A stretch of 60,172 bases of DNA from Methyloceanibacter sp. (GTDB taxonomy: Bacteria > Pseudomonadota > Alphaproteobacteria > Rhizobiales > Methyloligellaceae). How positions within the stretch are numbered: position 1 is the first letter of the stretch; each line of letters begins with the position of its first letter. The position numbers and the translations under genes are program-made. Shown here piece by piece: positions 42,064 through 52,309 of this stretch. Location of the stretch: contig JASJEH010000005.1 in NCBI GenBank assembly GCA_030064755.1, positions 1 to 60,172 on the forward strand. Reading direction: 5' to 3'. The notes under the pieces were generated by a model that worked only from the letters and a program-made list of their open reading frames with translations, was not told the origin of the DNA and made no database searches.

Positions 42064-44715
42064 ATGAGCGACGAGAGCCGCACTACAAAATACCTGAAGG
42101 ACTACGCGCCGCCGGATTACTTGATCAAGGATGTCGCGCTTGATGTGCATCTGGCGCCAAAGGGGGCAACGGTCTCATCGAGACTCTCCATAGAACCTAA
42201 CTCGGGAACGATCGCGGGCACGCCGCTCATTCTCGATGGCGAGGCGTTGACGCTCGAAAGCATCTCACTCAATGGAGAGGAGCTTGAGGCTGGCCGGTAT
42301 ACGCTCGCGCCTGGAAAGTTGACGATTGCCAACCCACCTGTGGGCGCCTTCACACTTGATATCGTTACGCGGTGCGATCCGGAAGCCAACCTGGAGCTCT
42401 CTGGCCTTTACCTAACCAACGGCACCTATTGCACACAGTGCGAACCTCAAGGGTTTCGCCGTATCACCTACTTTGTCGACCGCCCGGATGTCCTATCGAC
42501 ATACACCGTGCGCATCGAGGCAGACCGCGGCACGGCCCCCGTTCTGCTATCCAATGGCAACCCTGTAGATGCCGGTGAGATCGAAGGGACGCGGCGCCAC
42601 TACGCAATCTGGCACGACCCGCATCCGAAGCCCTCTTATCTTTTCGCCTTGATTGGCGGCAACCTGGCTTCCATCCACGACAAGTTCACCACCGCCTCGG
42701 GACGAGAGGTCGCGCTAGGCATCTATGTGGAGCCGGGCAAAGAGGATCGCTGCGACTGGGCGATGGAATCCTTGAAGCGCTCTATGCGCTGGGACGAGGA
42801 ACGGTTCGGCCTGGAATACGATCTCGATGTCTTCAACATCGTCGCCGTGTCCGACTTCAACATGGGCGCGATGGAGAATAAGGGCCTCAACATCTTTAAC
42901 GACAAGCTCGTCTTGGCGCGGCCCGACACGGCGAGCGATGCGGACTATACCTCGATCGAGAGCGTCATCGCTCATGAGTACTTTCACAACTGGACAGGTA
43001 ATCGCGTGACGTGCCGCGACTGGTTTCAGCTCTGCTTGAAGGAGGGATTGACGGTCTTCCGCGATCAAGAGTTCACCGACGACGTCCGCATGGGGCCCGT
43101 CATGCGCATTCTGACCGCGCGCCTTCTTAAGGCCCGTCAGTTCCCGGAGGACGCAGGCCCGCTCGCCCACCCTGTGCGCCCCGCCTCCTATATCGAGATC
43201 AACAATTTCTACACGGCGACTGTTTATGAGAAGGGCGCCGAGCTCTGCCGGATGCTTCAGACGCTTCTTGGGAAGGATGCTTTCCGCCAGGGAATCGCTC
43301 TTTACTTCGAGCGCAACGACGGGACAGCAGCGACGGTTGAAGACTTCGTCTCTGCTATGGCGGATGCCTCGGGACGCGACCTCACTCAGTTCATGCGCTG
43401 GTATACGCAAAGCGGCACGCCAGAGATTGCCTGCACGCTCGATTACGATCCACACAGTCAGACGGCACAGTTGAAGGTGAACCAGGTTATCCCGGCAACC
43501 CCGGGTCAGGGTAACAAGGAGCCGATGCACATCCCACTAAAGGTAGGTCTGATCGGCTCCAACGGCGACGAGCTGCCCCTGAAGCTCAATGGCGAAATCG
43601 TTCCGGACGGTCTACTCGAAGTCACAGAATGGGAGCAGGTCTTCGAGTTCGAAGACATTCCAGCCCCACCGACACCCTCGATCTTGCGCGACTTCTCGGC
43701 ACCCGTGCGCGTGACCACAAGCCTTAAGCCTGATCAGATCGAATTCCTGATGATCCACGACAGCGATCCGTTCAACCGTTGGCAGGCGGCGCAGACCTAC
43801 GCCACTGATTTGATCGCGTCCGCCGCACGGGACGGACTCGATCTTGGGCCGGTTAGCGGCGCCCAGGCCGGACGCTTGGCGCAAGCGCTGGAACCGACTC
43901 TGCGCGATGAGAGTTTGGCGCCGACCTATCGCGCCGAGACGTTGAAGCTCCCGAGCGAGTCGGACATCGCACGCGAGCTCGGGCGCAATGTAGACACGGA
44001 CGCCATTTTGACGGCACGCAACACACTGCGTACGAACGTCAGCGCCGCCTTGGCGCATACGCTGTTGGACATCTATGAGGCGAGCGCAGCGGACGGGGCT
44101 TTCTCGCCCGACCCCGACAGCGCGGGCCTTCGCGCCCTGCGTACCGCCGCTCTCGATCTCATGGCGGCCACCGGCACGGCAGAGGTTACAGACCGTGCGC
44201 TGCGGCACTATCGCAACGCGACCAATATGACGGACTCGATTATGGCGCTATCCACGCTGTCGCACATGCCATCGGAAGCCTGCGACGAAGCGCTCGCAGA
44301 TTTCTATGAGCGCTGGCAGGACGATGCGCTTGTGCTGGACAAATGGTTTGCCGTGCAGGCTCGTGCTGCTCGTCCAGATTCGGTAGAGACCGCGTACCGG
44401 CTTTTGGAGCATCCGAAATTCTCGTTGAAGAACCCAAACCGTGTCCGGGCTCTCATCGGCTCCTTCGCCATGGCCAACCCTTCCGGGTTCAATCGCGCGG
44501 ATGGCGCCGGCTACGTCTTCCTCGCTGAGCAAGCCTTAAAAATTGATGGCTTCAACCCACATGTCGCGGCGCGTCTGCTCGGCGCCTTCGAAAGCTGGAA
44601 AACTCTCGAGCCGGGACGGCAACGCCATGCAAAACAAGCCCTTCAGGGCCTCGCCGGCGAGAAACTTTCGACGGACGCTTACGAAATCGTCACCAAGACG
44701 CTTGGCGGCGCCTAG
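42064..44715 (+). CDS. pepN: aminopeptidase N
   Basis: 883 residues, the usual length for PepN. M1 zinc metallopeptidase: exopeptidase motif NMGAMENKGLNIF, zinc site VIAHEYFHNWTGNRVTC (His304, Glu305, His308) and KEGLTVFRDQEF for the third ligand. Removes N-terminal amino acids from peptides in the cytoplasm. It is 15 bases after the P-type ATPase and may be partly co-transcribed with it. Confidence 0.95.
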   Translation: MSDESRTTKYLKDYAPPDYLIKDVALDVHLAPKGATVSSRLSIEPNSGTIAGTPLILDGEALTLESISLNGEELEAGRYTLAPGKLTIANPPVGAFTLDIVTRCDPEANLELSGLYLTNGTYCTQCEPQGFRRITYFVDRPDVLSTYTVRIEADRGTAPVLLSNGNPVDAGEIEGTRRHYAIWHDPHPKPSYLFALIGGNLASIHDKFTTASGREVALGIYVEPGKEDRCDWAMESLKRSMRWDEERFGLEYDLDVFNIVAVSDFNMGAMENKGLNIFNDKLVLARPDTASDADYTSIESVIAHEYFHNWTGNRVTCRDWFQLCLKEGLTVFRDQEFTDDVRMGPVMRILTARLLKARQFPEDAGPLAHPVRPASYIEINNFYTATVYEKGAELCRMLQTLLGKDAFRQGIALYFERNDGTAATVEDFVSAMADASGRDLTQFMRWYTQSGTPEIACTLDYDPHSQTAQLKVNQVIPATPGQGNKEPMHIPLKVGLIGSNGDELPLKLNGEIVPDGLLEVTEWEQVFEFEDIPAPPTPSILRDFSAPVRVTTSLKPDQIEFLMIHDSDPFNRWQAAQTYATDLIASAARDGLDLGPVSGAQAGRLAQALEPTLRDESLAPTYRAETLKLPSESDIARELGRNVDTDAILTARNTLRTNVSAALAHTLLDIYEASAADGAFSPDPDSAGLRALRTAALDLMAATGTAEVTDRALRHYRNATNMTDSIMALSTLSHMPSEACDEALADFYERWQDDALVLDKWFAVQARAARPDSVETAYRLLEHPKFSLKNPNRVRALIGSFAMANPSGFNRADGAGYVFLAEQALKIDGFNPHVAARLLGAFESWKTLEPGRQRHAKQALQGLAGEKLSTDAYEIVTKTLGGA

Positions 44716-44863
44716 AATCAACCTCCCCCTGTCAACGACTTGTTAACGTAATTTCCACAGGTTTTTACTAGACAGATGCTTCAGTCCTCGATTCCATGGA
44801 CAGAAGCGATTCGGAGATGCGGCAACTTCTCCGGGACGATGACAGGAGAAGAAGGGGGACCGA

Positions 44864-47155
44864 ATGGCGCGGGCTCGTCCTGCGCGAGGTGCGGGAATCT
44901 ATTCCATCGCAGGGCCACGATGGCAGGACATCCGCGCGCTCGTCGACAAACACCTCCCATCATTGGAGGCGTTGCGCCAACTCGTCCCGGCTCTCCTCGC
45001 CGGCTTCCTCGTTGTTTCCAGCCTTGGCTTTTACTTCCAGATCAGCAGCGGAAAAGATGCGGCGTTGACTTCCGCCCAGCGGCAACTCGCCCTGAACGCG
45101 GATGTGGCTTCGCTTAAGCTGAGCGCCGAAATCCTAGCCTCGAGCTCGGATTGGCAAGGGGAACTCGCACGACGGCTGCCCCTTAGCGCCGCCCGAGAGG
45201 GCCGTGTGGTGCTGCTCTCCGACGCCGAAGGGGGCATCCAGGCCCGTGTGCCCATCGGCAGCGACTACGAAGGCAATCTGCTGACGGTTCTCGGTCCTAG
45301 CCAGCCTCTAACCATTATGGGCGCCGATGCGGGCGTCATGCGGGTAACCCTGAACGACGGCACCGATGCCTTAGTAACCGTACGCAACGTTCCGCGAACC
45401 GACGCTCAGCTGACGCTCATTCAACCGGTGGCCAGCGCCCTTGCCAAATGGAGCAGCAACACAGCGCTTGAAATGGTCCTTCTATTCTGCGGTGGGCTGA
45501 TCCTAGTGCTGTTTGCGGGTGCATTCTGGTACCTAACCCCCTTCGGACAGTCACGGGAGTCCGACACGCTCACCAGGGAACTGACAGAGGCCCTTCCCGG
45601 ATGCGGGGTTTGGCGCTGGAACCTCGCGCGCGGACACGTGGAATGGTCTCCGCCCATGTATGCGCTGCTTGGTCTCGAGCCCAGCTCGTCAATCGTCTCT
45701 TATGGAATGCTCGCCGAGAGGCTGCATCGCGACGACGATCTACGGGCCGAACTGGACCGCCATTTGCGCGAGGGGCTCGACCTGTTCGACCAATGCTTCC
45801 GCCTGCGCCATGCGGACGGTCACTGGGCCACGATCCGCCTGCGCGGCCACATCACACGGGACCCCGCTACGGGGGAGCCCTACCTAACCGGCATGGCCGT
45901 TCTCGCCGATCCCAACGCGGTTCCGGGCGCCGCCGATGCCAATGCGCGTCTGCGCGACGCTGTCGAAACAATCTCCGAGGCCTTTGTCCTTTGGGACAAT
46001 CATAACAAGCTGGTGATGTGCAACAGCAAGTACCAGCAGTTTCACGGCCTAGCCGACGACATGGTGCAACCCGGCAGCTCCTACGACGAGGTGATCGCCG
46101 CCGCGTCGGAGCCGATAGTCTCCAAACGCTACGCGGTGGCGAGCCAGAACAGCCGTCAGTCACGAACCTACGAGGCCCAGCTTGAAGACGGCCGCTGGCT
46201 ACACATCAACGAGCGCCGCACGCGCGATGGCGGCTATGTGAGCGTGGGCACCGACATTACCGATCTCAAACAAAGCCAGACGAAGAACGCCGAGAGCGAA
46301 CAGCAGCTCCGCGCATCCGTCGCGGAATTGCGGCTTTCGCGCCGCGAGCTTGAACACCAGAAGCAACAGCTCGTGGACTTGGCTGAGAAATACGCTTTGG
46401 AAAAGAACCGGGCCGAAGCAGCGAACCGCGCCAAGTCTGAATTCCTAGCCAATATCAGTCACGAACTGCGGACGCCGCTGAACGCAATCATTGGATTCTC
46501 CGAGGTGATGCAGCAATCGCTTTTCGGACCGCTCGGTCATGAGAAGTACCAGGAATACGCGCGCGACATCTATTCCAGCGGCGAGTATCTCCTTGAGGTC
46601 ATCAACGACATTCTCGACATGTCGAAGATCGAGGCAGGCCGGATGACACTCGACCTAGAAGATGTCGATGTCGCCGAGATCGTCGAAGACAGCATGAAAG
46701 TCGTTGGCCAAGCTGCGGCCGAGCGCGGCATCGCACTCGAACGTCATGGACCGGCGCACTTCCCGATTCAGGCGGACCGCCGCTACCTTAAACAAGTCTT
46801 TCTGAATCTTTTGTCCAACGCCGTAAAGTTCTCGCGCGAGGGCGGGCGCGTGGACGTGAAGCTTACGCGGAGCAACGGTCAGCTGAGAATTGCGATCAAG
46901 GACACGGGAATAGGTATCGCCCCAGCACATATCGCGAAACTTGGCCGGCCTTTCGAGCAGGTCGAGAACCAGTTCTCCAAGAGTCATCAGGGCAGTGGTC
47001 TTGGCCTAGCCATCTCGCGCGCATTGGTGGAGCTCCATGGGGGCACGCTTGAGATCAAGAGCCGTGAAGGCTATGGCACGACGGTGACATGTTCCTTACC
47101 TATTCGCACACCGCGTCCGGCCGATGTTGAGGAACCGCTGGCGAAGAGCGCCTGA
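44864..47155 (+). CDS. PAS-domain membrane histidine kinase
   Basis: 763 residues from ATG 44864, AGGGGGA upstream. An N-terminal helix (VPALLAGFLVVSSLGFYFQI), a periplasmic sensor of about 150 residues and a second helix near 205-230 precede two PAS-like domains (LPGCGVWRWNLARGHVEWSP; AFVLWDNHNKLVMCNSKYQQ), a coiled coil, HisKA (EFLANISHELRTPLNAIIGF) and HATPase_c (NLLSNAVKFSREGG, IKDTGIGIAP). No receiver is attached or adjacent. It converges with glnE with 7 bases between. Confidence 0.9.
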   Translation: MARARPARGAGIYSIAGPRWQDIRALVDKHLPSLEALRQLVPALLAGFLVVSSLGFYFQISSGKDAALTSAQRQLALNADVASLKLSAEILASSSDWQGELARRLPLSAAREGRVVLLSDAEGGIQARVPIGSDYEGNLLTVLGPSQPLTIMGADAGVMRVTLNDGTDALVTVRNVPRTDAQLTLIQPVASALAKWSSNTALEMVLLFCGGLILVLFAGAFWYLTPFGQSRESDTLTRELTEALPGCGVWRWNLARGHVEWSPPMYALLGLEPSSSIVSYGMLAERLHRDDDLRAELDRHLREGLDLFDQCFRLRHADGHWATIRLRGHITRDPATGEPYLTGMAVLADPNAVPGAADANARLRDAVETISEAFVLWDNHNKLVMCNSKYQQFHGLADDMVQPGSSYDEVIAAASEPIVSKRYAVASQNSRQSRTYEAQLEDGRWLHINERRTRDGGYVSVGTDITDLKQSQTKNAESEQQLRASVAELRLSRRELEHQKQQLVDLAEKYALEKNRAEAANRAKSEFLANISHELRTPLNAIIGFSEVMQQSLFGPLGHEKYQEYARDIYSSGEYLLEVINDILDMSKIEAGRMTLDLEDVDVAEIVEDSMKVVGQAAAERGIALERHGPAHFPIQADRRYLKQVFLNLLSNAVKFSREGGRVDVKLTRSNGQLRIAIKDTGIGIAPAHIAKLGRPFEQVENQFSKSHQGSGLGLAISRALVELHGGTLEIKSREGYGTTVTCSLPIRTPRPADVEEPLAKSA

Positions 47156-47162
47156 GCTGACC

Positions 47163-50069
47163 TCAAACAACGAGCCGATTGAAGGCGCTATGTACGCGCA
47201 CAAGCGTGTCTTTCAACGCCGCTTCCAATGTCGAAAAGTCAGGCATGTCCGCAGATCGCGCCAACAGATCCCGCAAGGCTTGCGGCGCATCGTTGGCATC
47301 GAAACTCCCTTCGAGACAAAGGCGCAGGACCTGCGTGAGCGACTGATAGAGCTTCGCCGCGGGGATAAGCACTTCGGCGTCCCCCGCGTCAAGCGTTCCG
47401 GCTTCGGCAAGTTTGATCAGAGCAAGTTCGGTATTCTGGTCCAGCACTTCCGGCCGTTCGGACGCGTTCACGAGCTGGAGGAACTGGGTCGTGAACTCAA
47501 GGTCCACGATCCCGCCGCGGACTTGCTTCAGATTCCAGATATCCCTCGTCCCCTTCTCCACCTCAATCTTCCGGCGCATCTCATGGACCTCAGCAGCCAC
47601 GATAGCGCGGTCGCGCGGCTGCGTGAGGACGGCTTGGATCGTTGAGTTGATCGAGTCACGTAACGCGTCGGGCCCCGACACCACACGCGCACGTGTGAGC
47701 GCTAGATGCTCCCAAACCCATGCGGATTTCTCCTGATAGTCGATGAAGCCGGATAGCTTTGTGGCGACCGGACCCTGGCTACCCGACGGCCTCAACCGCA
47801 TATCAACCTCGTAGAGGGCGCCCTCTGCTGTTTGTGCCGACAGTGCTGCAATCAATCGCTGCGTGAAGCGCGTGTAGTATTGCGGACCAGGAAGACACCG
47901 TGCGCCGTCCGACTTCACATCACCCCCGGCATAATTGTAGACGGTAATGAGATCGAGATCCGACGCCGCCGTCATCTCTTTGCCACCGAGCTTGCCCATC
48001 GCCAAAACGGCGGCCATCCCCTCGGGTAGACGGCCATGCTGTGCAACGAGTTCCTCGCCCACACGGTCAGACAATGCCTGAATCAGCGTATCGGCGAGGA
48101 CCGCGTAGGCCTCGCCCGCCTGTTCCGCGGAGATCGTACCCGAAATCACGCGAACGCCGATGAGAAAGCTCTGTTCACGGCCTACGATGCGGGCGCGATC
48201 AAGGGCATCCTGATAGTCGGTAGCAAGAGCCAGAGCGCCCCCAACCACATCCTTGAGCTGGTCGCAGGTGGGTATGTCTCCGAAGAACCCTGGATCGAGC
48301 ACTGCATTCAGGAGCAGTGGGCGCCGTCCGAGAATTTTCGCAAGTCGCGGCGCCGTGCCCATGATGTCCGCCACGAGCCGCAACAGGCTGGGATTGGCCG
48401 AGAGCATTGAGAAGAGCTGCAAACCGGGCGGCATGTTGGCCATCACCCTGTCGAAGGTCGACAACGCGAGGTCGGGCTGAGCCGTACGGCTAAAGGCCTC
48501 CAACAGGTTCGGAAGAAACTCCGTCAGACGCTCGCGCGCCTTGGCACTGCGCGTCGCTGGATAACGTCCAGCCTGCCATGCCTTGATCGCCTCAATTGCC
48601 GCACTGGGATTTTCGAAACCGAGTCCCTCAAGGGCCGAACGCGACTCCGGATCGGCCTCGTCCCCGATAATGAGTCCGGGGACGAATGACGGCGGCTGAG
48701 GAAGCTTTTCGAATAAGGCTCCATAGTGCCGCTCCACGCATTCGAATCTCGCGATCAACGCATCGCCGAACTCATCGGTATCGGCGAAACCGCAAAGCCT
48801 TGCGAGCCTGTCGAGCTCCTGCGGATCTGCGGGAATGATGTGAGTTTGTTGATCGCCCATCATCTGGATGCAGTTTTCCACCCGCCTCAGAAACAGATAT
48901 GCCTCCGAGAGCTCGCGAGCCGCGGCGGCTTCAATCCAATCGCCTTCGGCGAGCCGGGCGAGTGTCTTCAGTGTACCGCGGGTACGCAACTCGGGATGAC
49001 GGCCACCCGCGATCAATTGCTGGGTCTGTGCGAAGAACTCGATGTCGCGGATGCCGCCTCGGCCAAGCTTGATGTCGTGACCGCGGACGGCAATCGCCCC
49101 ATGACCCTTGAAGTCATGCACGCGCCGCTTCATGGCGTGGATGTCAGCCACCGCGGCGAAGTCCAAGTATTTCCGCCAAATGAACGGCGATAGCTGCTCG
49201 AGAAAAGAATACCCGAGCTTCTCATCCCCAGCGGCGACGCGGGCCTTGATGAGGGCCGCCCTCTCCCAGTTCTGGCCGAAGCCTTCGTAGTAGATCAGAC
49301 CGGCCTCGGTGGAGAGCGCAATCTGCGTGGCGCCGGGGTCGGGCCTCAGCCGCAAATCCGTCCGGTAGACATAGCCGTCCTTTGTCTGCTCCTGCAGCAG
49401 GCGCACCAAGTCCCGTGTCAGCTTCACGAAGAAGGCCGACGGCTCGGTATCCTTGGCGAGCCGCGCCCGTTCGGGATCATAAAAGACGATGAAATCCACA
49501 TCGGACGAGTAATTCAGCTCCATGGCGCCAAGCTTTCCCATGGCGATGATGAAGTACCCATCAGTCTCGGCCGACGTCAGCTTTCCCGCCTCATGAGCCC
49601 CTCGGAACAGGAATCTCACGGCAATCCGGATCGACATATCGGCGGCTTCACTCAAGCCGGCCAATGTCTCAGCCGTGGTCCAGACCCCGCCAAGATCGGC
49701 GAGCGCCGTCAACAAAGCGGTTCGCTTCTTGAAGCCGCGCAGCAGCGCCATGGCCGCAGTTTCCGAGGTCACCTCGGACATAGCGTCGTCAAGCTCGGCA
49801 GCGGCGCGGCTCAGATGTGTGTCGGGGTCTTCGGTCAGGCACGCAGCAAGAATGTCCGGGTTCCGTTCCGAGAGTGCGGCCAGAAAAGGCGAGCCGGAAA
49901 AGACGGCGGTCAGGAACGAAGCAACCTCGGGTGAGTCGAGCAAAGGAGCGGCCCGAGCTGCCGTCGGGTCCTGCTGCCAAGCTTGCCGTACGGTCGCAAG
50001 AACATCGGCGCCGCGATCGGCGTCGAAGACCTCCGGGGCTTCGCAAATACGCTCGGCGAAAGCCGTCAC
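47163..50069 (-). CDS. glnE: bifunctional glutamine synthetase adenylyltransferase/deadenylase
   Basis: 968 residues. Two nucleotidyltransferase domains: GKLGAMELNYSSDVDFIVFY in the N-half and GKLGGKEMTAASDLDLITVY in the C-half, each followed by helical bundles such as DIKLGRGGIRDIEFFAQTQQ. Adenylylates and deadenylylates GSI in response to PII and glutamine. Its start overlaps the stop of the upstream histidine kinase by four bases, so it is translationally coupled. Confidence 0.95.
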   Translation of the reverse strand: MTAFAERICEAPEVFDADRGADVLATVRQAWQQDPTAARAAPLLDSPEVASFLTAVFSGSPFLAALSERNPDILAACLTEDPDTHLSRAAAELDDAMSEVTSETAAMALLRGFKKRTALLTALADLGGVWTTAETLAGLSEAADMSIRIAVRFLFRGAHEAGKLTSAETDGYFIIAMGKLGAMELNYSSDVDFIVFYDPERARLAKDTEPSAFFVKLTRDLVRLLQEQTKDGYVYRTDLRLRPDPGATQIALSTEAGLIYYEGFGQNWERAALIKARVAAGDEKLGYSFLEQLSPFIWRKYLDFAAVADIHAMKRRVHDFKGHGAIAVRGHDIKLGRGGIRDIEFFAQTQQLIAGGRHPELRTRGTLKTLARLAEGDWIEAAAARELSEAYLFLRRVENCIQMMGDQQTHIIPADPQELDRLARLCGFADTDEFGDALIARFECVERHYGALFEKLPQPPSFVPGLIIGDEADPESRSALEGLGFENPSAAIEAIKAWQAGRYPATRSAKARERLTEFLPNLLEAFSRTAQPDLALSTFDRVMANMPPGLQLFSMLSANPSLLRLVADIMGTAPRLAKILGRRPLLLNAVLDPGFFGDIPTCDQLKDVVGGALALATDYQDALDRARIVGREQSFLIGVRVISGTISAEQAGEAYAVLADTLIQALSDRVGEELVAQHGRLPEGMAAVLAMGKLGGKEMTAASDLDLITVYNYAGGDVKSDGARCLPGPQYYTRFTQRLIAALSAQTAEGALYEVDMRLRPSGSQGPVATKLSGFIDYQEKSAWVWEHLALTRARVVSGPDALRDSINSTIQAVLTQPRDRAIVAAEVHEMRRKIEVEKGTRDIWNLKQVRGGIVDLEFTTQFLQLVNASERPEVLDQNTELALIKLAEAGTLDAGDAEVLIPAAKLYQSLTQVLRLCLEGSFDANDAPQALRDLLARSADMPDFSTLEAALKDTLVRVHSAFNRLVV

Positions 50070-51523
50070 GTCGGCCTCAGCTCTCCTCCTGGCGACGGAC
50101 TCTCGACCGTCGCGGTTCCCCGCGCATCGTTCTCTAGCGGTAGGCTAAAGACGACCCGAAGGCCGGGATTATTGTCCTCCAGCCTCACGGTCCCACCATG
50201 CAGCCTCGCCACGGCCGCGACAAGGCTCAATCCAAGACCGCTGCCCGGCTCTGAACGGCTGGCCTCGAGTCGAACGAAACGGCTCAGCACACGCTCTCTC
50301 TCGGACTCTGGAACGCCGGGCCCACGATCAGACACAGAAATCTCCGCTAACCCGTCACGAGTTGACGTCCGAATCAGAAGTTCGGAATCATGTCCATTGG
50401 CCTGGGCCGCGGGCACCAGACCGTACTTCAGAGCGTTGTCGATGAGATTGGCGATCGCTTGCCCCAGGAGTTGCCGGTTACCCCGAACCGGGACGGACTT
50501 CGCAAGCTCCAACTTGAGAGCAATGCCGCGCTCCTCAGCGACCGGCTCATAGAGTTCCGCCGCATCGCGCACCAGCGCGGACAGATCGAGGTTATCGCGA
50601 TCATCACCGCCGGTGCCTGCTTCGAGCCGCGCGATCGAGAGCAGAGCATTGAAGGTCTTCATCAAGCCATCGGCTTCTTCGATCGTCCGCTCCAACGCGC
50701 CGCGATAGGCGCTCTCGTCCGGTGGCTCGCGCAGAGCCTCCTCGACGCGATTGCGCAACCTGTTGAGAGGCGTCTTGAGGTCGTGCGCGATATTGTCCGA
50801 GACTTCGCGCATCCCCGCCATAAGCTGCTCGATACGCCCCAGCATCGAATTAAGGCTCTCGGCCAACCGATCCAGTTCGTCGCCCGATCCGCTGACGGGT
50901 AGACGTCTCGAAAGATCGCCTGCCATGATTGTCTGTGTGGTGGCGGAAAGGTTGTCGACGCGCGCCAGCAATCTGCGGCTGACCCAATAGCCGCCGCCAA
51001 TTCCCACCAATGCCATGACTCCAAGTCCCCACAGCATGGTCGAGCGAATGAGCCGCGATAGTTCTCGCCGGTCTTCGATATCGCGGCCGACGATCAAGCG
51101 GTCGCCGCCAGGAAGCCGGAAGACGTTCGCAAAGGCCAGCCGCTGCTCCATGCCGCCGGGTGCAGGACGGCTATAGAAGAATTCGACGGGTCCGACGCTA
51201 TCCCAAAGCTGGGGCGATACTGCACTTAGATTGCCTGCAAGCTGCTTCTCGTTGCGGTCCGCAACAAGGTAAAGGCTGTTGCCGGGTGTGCGGCTGCGCT
51301 GGGCGACGATCCTGACGAGCTGATCGCGCCCTCCGGCCCGGTACTGTTCGGCAAGACCCGTGAGTTCCGCTTCGATGGTCTGATTGAGCTGCCGTGACAG
51401 TAGAACCGTCGTGTTCCAGTAAAGATACACGATGGCGACAATTGCGGCGGCACTGAATAGCGCGAAGTAAGTGAGCGACAGACGAAATGTCGTCGTGCGA
51501 AAGAGTTTAGTGAGCGCTGTCAC
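50066..51523 (-). CDS. sensor histidine kinase with HAMP domain
   Basis: 485 residues from GTG 51523, which overlaps the end of the response regulator by 17 bases; a longer open frame upstream is the shadow of that gene. Two membrane helices (residues about 12-36 and 150-175) flank a periplasmic sensor. Then HAMP (LSATTQTIMAGDLSRRLPVS), HisKA (VSDNIAHDLKTPLNRLRNRV) and HATPase_c (IANLIDNALKYG, DRGPGVPESER, GSGLGLSLVAAVARLHGG). The conserved pair of this region in rhizobia sits between degP and glnE. Confidence 0.9.
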   Translation of the reverse strand: MTALTKLFRTTTFRLSLTYFALFSAAAIVAIVYLYWNTTVLLSRQLNQTIEAELTGLAEQYRAGGRDQLVRIVAQRSRTPGNSLYLVADRNEKQLAGNLSAVSPQLWDSVGPVEFFYSRPAPGGMEQRLAFANVFRLPGGDRLIVGRDIEDRRELSRLIRSTMLWGLGVMALVGIGGGYWVSRRLLARVDNLSATTQTIMAGDLSRRLPVSGSGDELDRLAESLNSMLGRIEQLMAGMREVSDNIAHDLKTPLNRLRNRVEEALREPPDESAYRGALERTIEEADGLMKTFNALLSIARLEAGTGGDDRDNLDLSALVRDAAELYEPVAEERGIALKLELAKSVPVRGNRQLLGQAIANLIDNALKYGLVPAAQANGHDSELLIRTSTRDGLAEISVSDRGPGVPESERERVLSRFVRLEASRSEPGSGLGLSLVAAVARLHGGTVRLEDNNPGLRVVFSLPLENDARGTATVESPSPGGELRPT

Positions 51524-52187
51524 GGATCGTGTAACCGGCGCCGCGGACCGTATGAAGGAGCGGCTGTTCGAAGTTCTTGTCGATCTTCGACCGGAGTCTC
51601 GAAATGTGGACGTCAATAACATTCGTCTGCGGGTCGAAGTGATAGTCCCACACATTCTCAAGCAACATGGTGCGCGTGACCACTTGGCCCGCGTGCTTCA
51701 TCAAATACTCAAGCAGACGGAACTCGCGCGGCTGCAGCAAGATGGCTTCCCCGGCGCGGGTCACCTTGTGGGACAAGCGATCCAGCACAAGGTCACCCAC
51801 GGAGAGCCGCGTGGAGCCTTCCTCCGGTGAGGTGCGCCGCGCCAGAACCTCGATGCGTGCCAAGAGTTCGCTGAAGGCGTAGGGCTTGGTGAGGTAGTCG
51901 TCGCCCCCTGCCCGCAATCCCTTCACACGGTCGTCGACCTCTCCCAATGCCGACAAGATCAAGGCGGGAGTATGGATTTCGTCCGTACGCAGCGCCCGTA
52001 TGACGCCGAGCCCGTCCAGCTTCGGCAGCATGCGATCGACGATGAGAACGTCGTATGCGTTGGCCTTTGCTAGCTCAAGTCCAGCATCGCCATCGGCAGC
52101 ATGCTCAGCGATATGCCCGGACTCTTTGAGCGCTCTCTTCAGAAACGCTGCCGTCTCTTGGTCGTCCTCGATTACCAGGACCCGCAT
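51507..52187 (-). CDS. OmpR-family response regulator
   Basis: 226 residues. Receiver with phospho-Asp51 in DVLIVDRMLPKLDGLGVIRA, Lys in DYLTKPYAFSELLARIEVLA, and a winged-helix DNA-binding domain (LQPREFRLLEYLMKHAGQVV, then VDVHISRLRSKIDKNFEQPL). Partner of the following kinase. Transcribed as RR-HK-glnE on the minus strand. Confidence 0.92.
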   Translation of the reverse strand: MRVLVIEDDQETAAFLKRALKESGHIAEHAADGDAGLELAKANAYDVLIVDRMLPKLDGLGVIRALRTDEIHTPALILSALGEVDDRVKGLRAGGDDYLTKPYAFSELLARIEVLARRTSPEEGSTRLSVGDLVLDRLSHKVTRAGEAILLQPREFRLLEYLMKHAGQVVTRTMLLENVWDYHFDPQTNVIDVHISRLRSKIDKNFEQPLLHTVRGAGYTIRDSAH

Positions 52188-52245
52188 ATTGCCTCTGCTC
52201 GCTGTTGTTTCCGGAGAGAGTCATAGAACACACAAGTGGAAACAC

Positions 52246-52290
52246 AAAAAGGGGCGGGCGGCGCGATTGGGGGGGAAACCGCACCGCCCT
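52246..52290 (-). terminator. terminator of degP
   Basis: On the minus strand GGGCGG and CCGCCC, with a long loop, are followed by GCCCC and five T. It is 20-60 bases after the degP stop. Confidence 0.6.
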
Positions 52291-52309
52291 CCAGCAGAAG
52301 AGGGAAGAT

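Noticed and set aside
42715..43530. 271-codon minus-strand frame opposite pepN
   Set aside because: Antisense to the zinc site region of aminopeptidase N; no family match.
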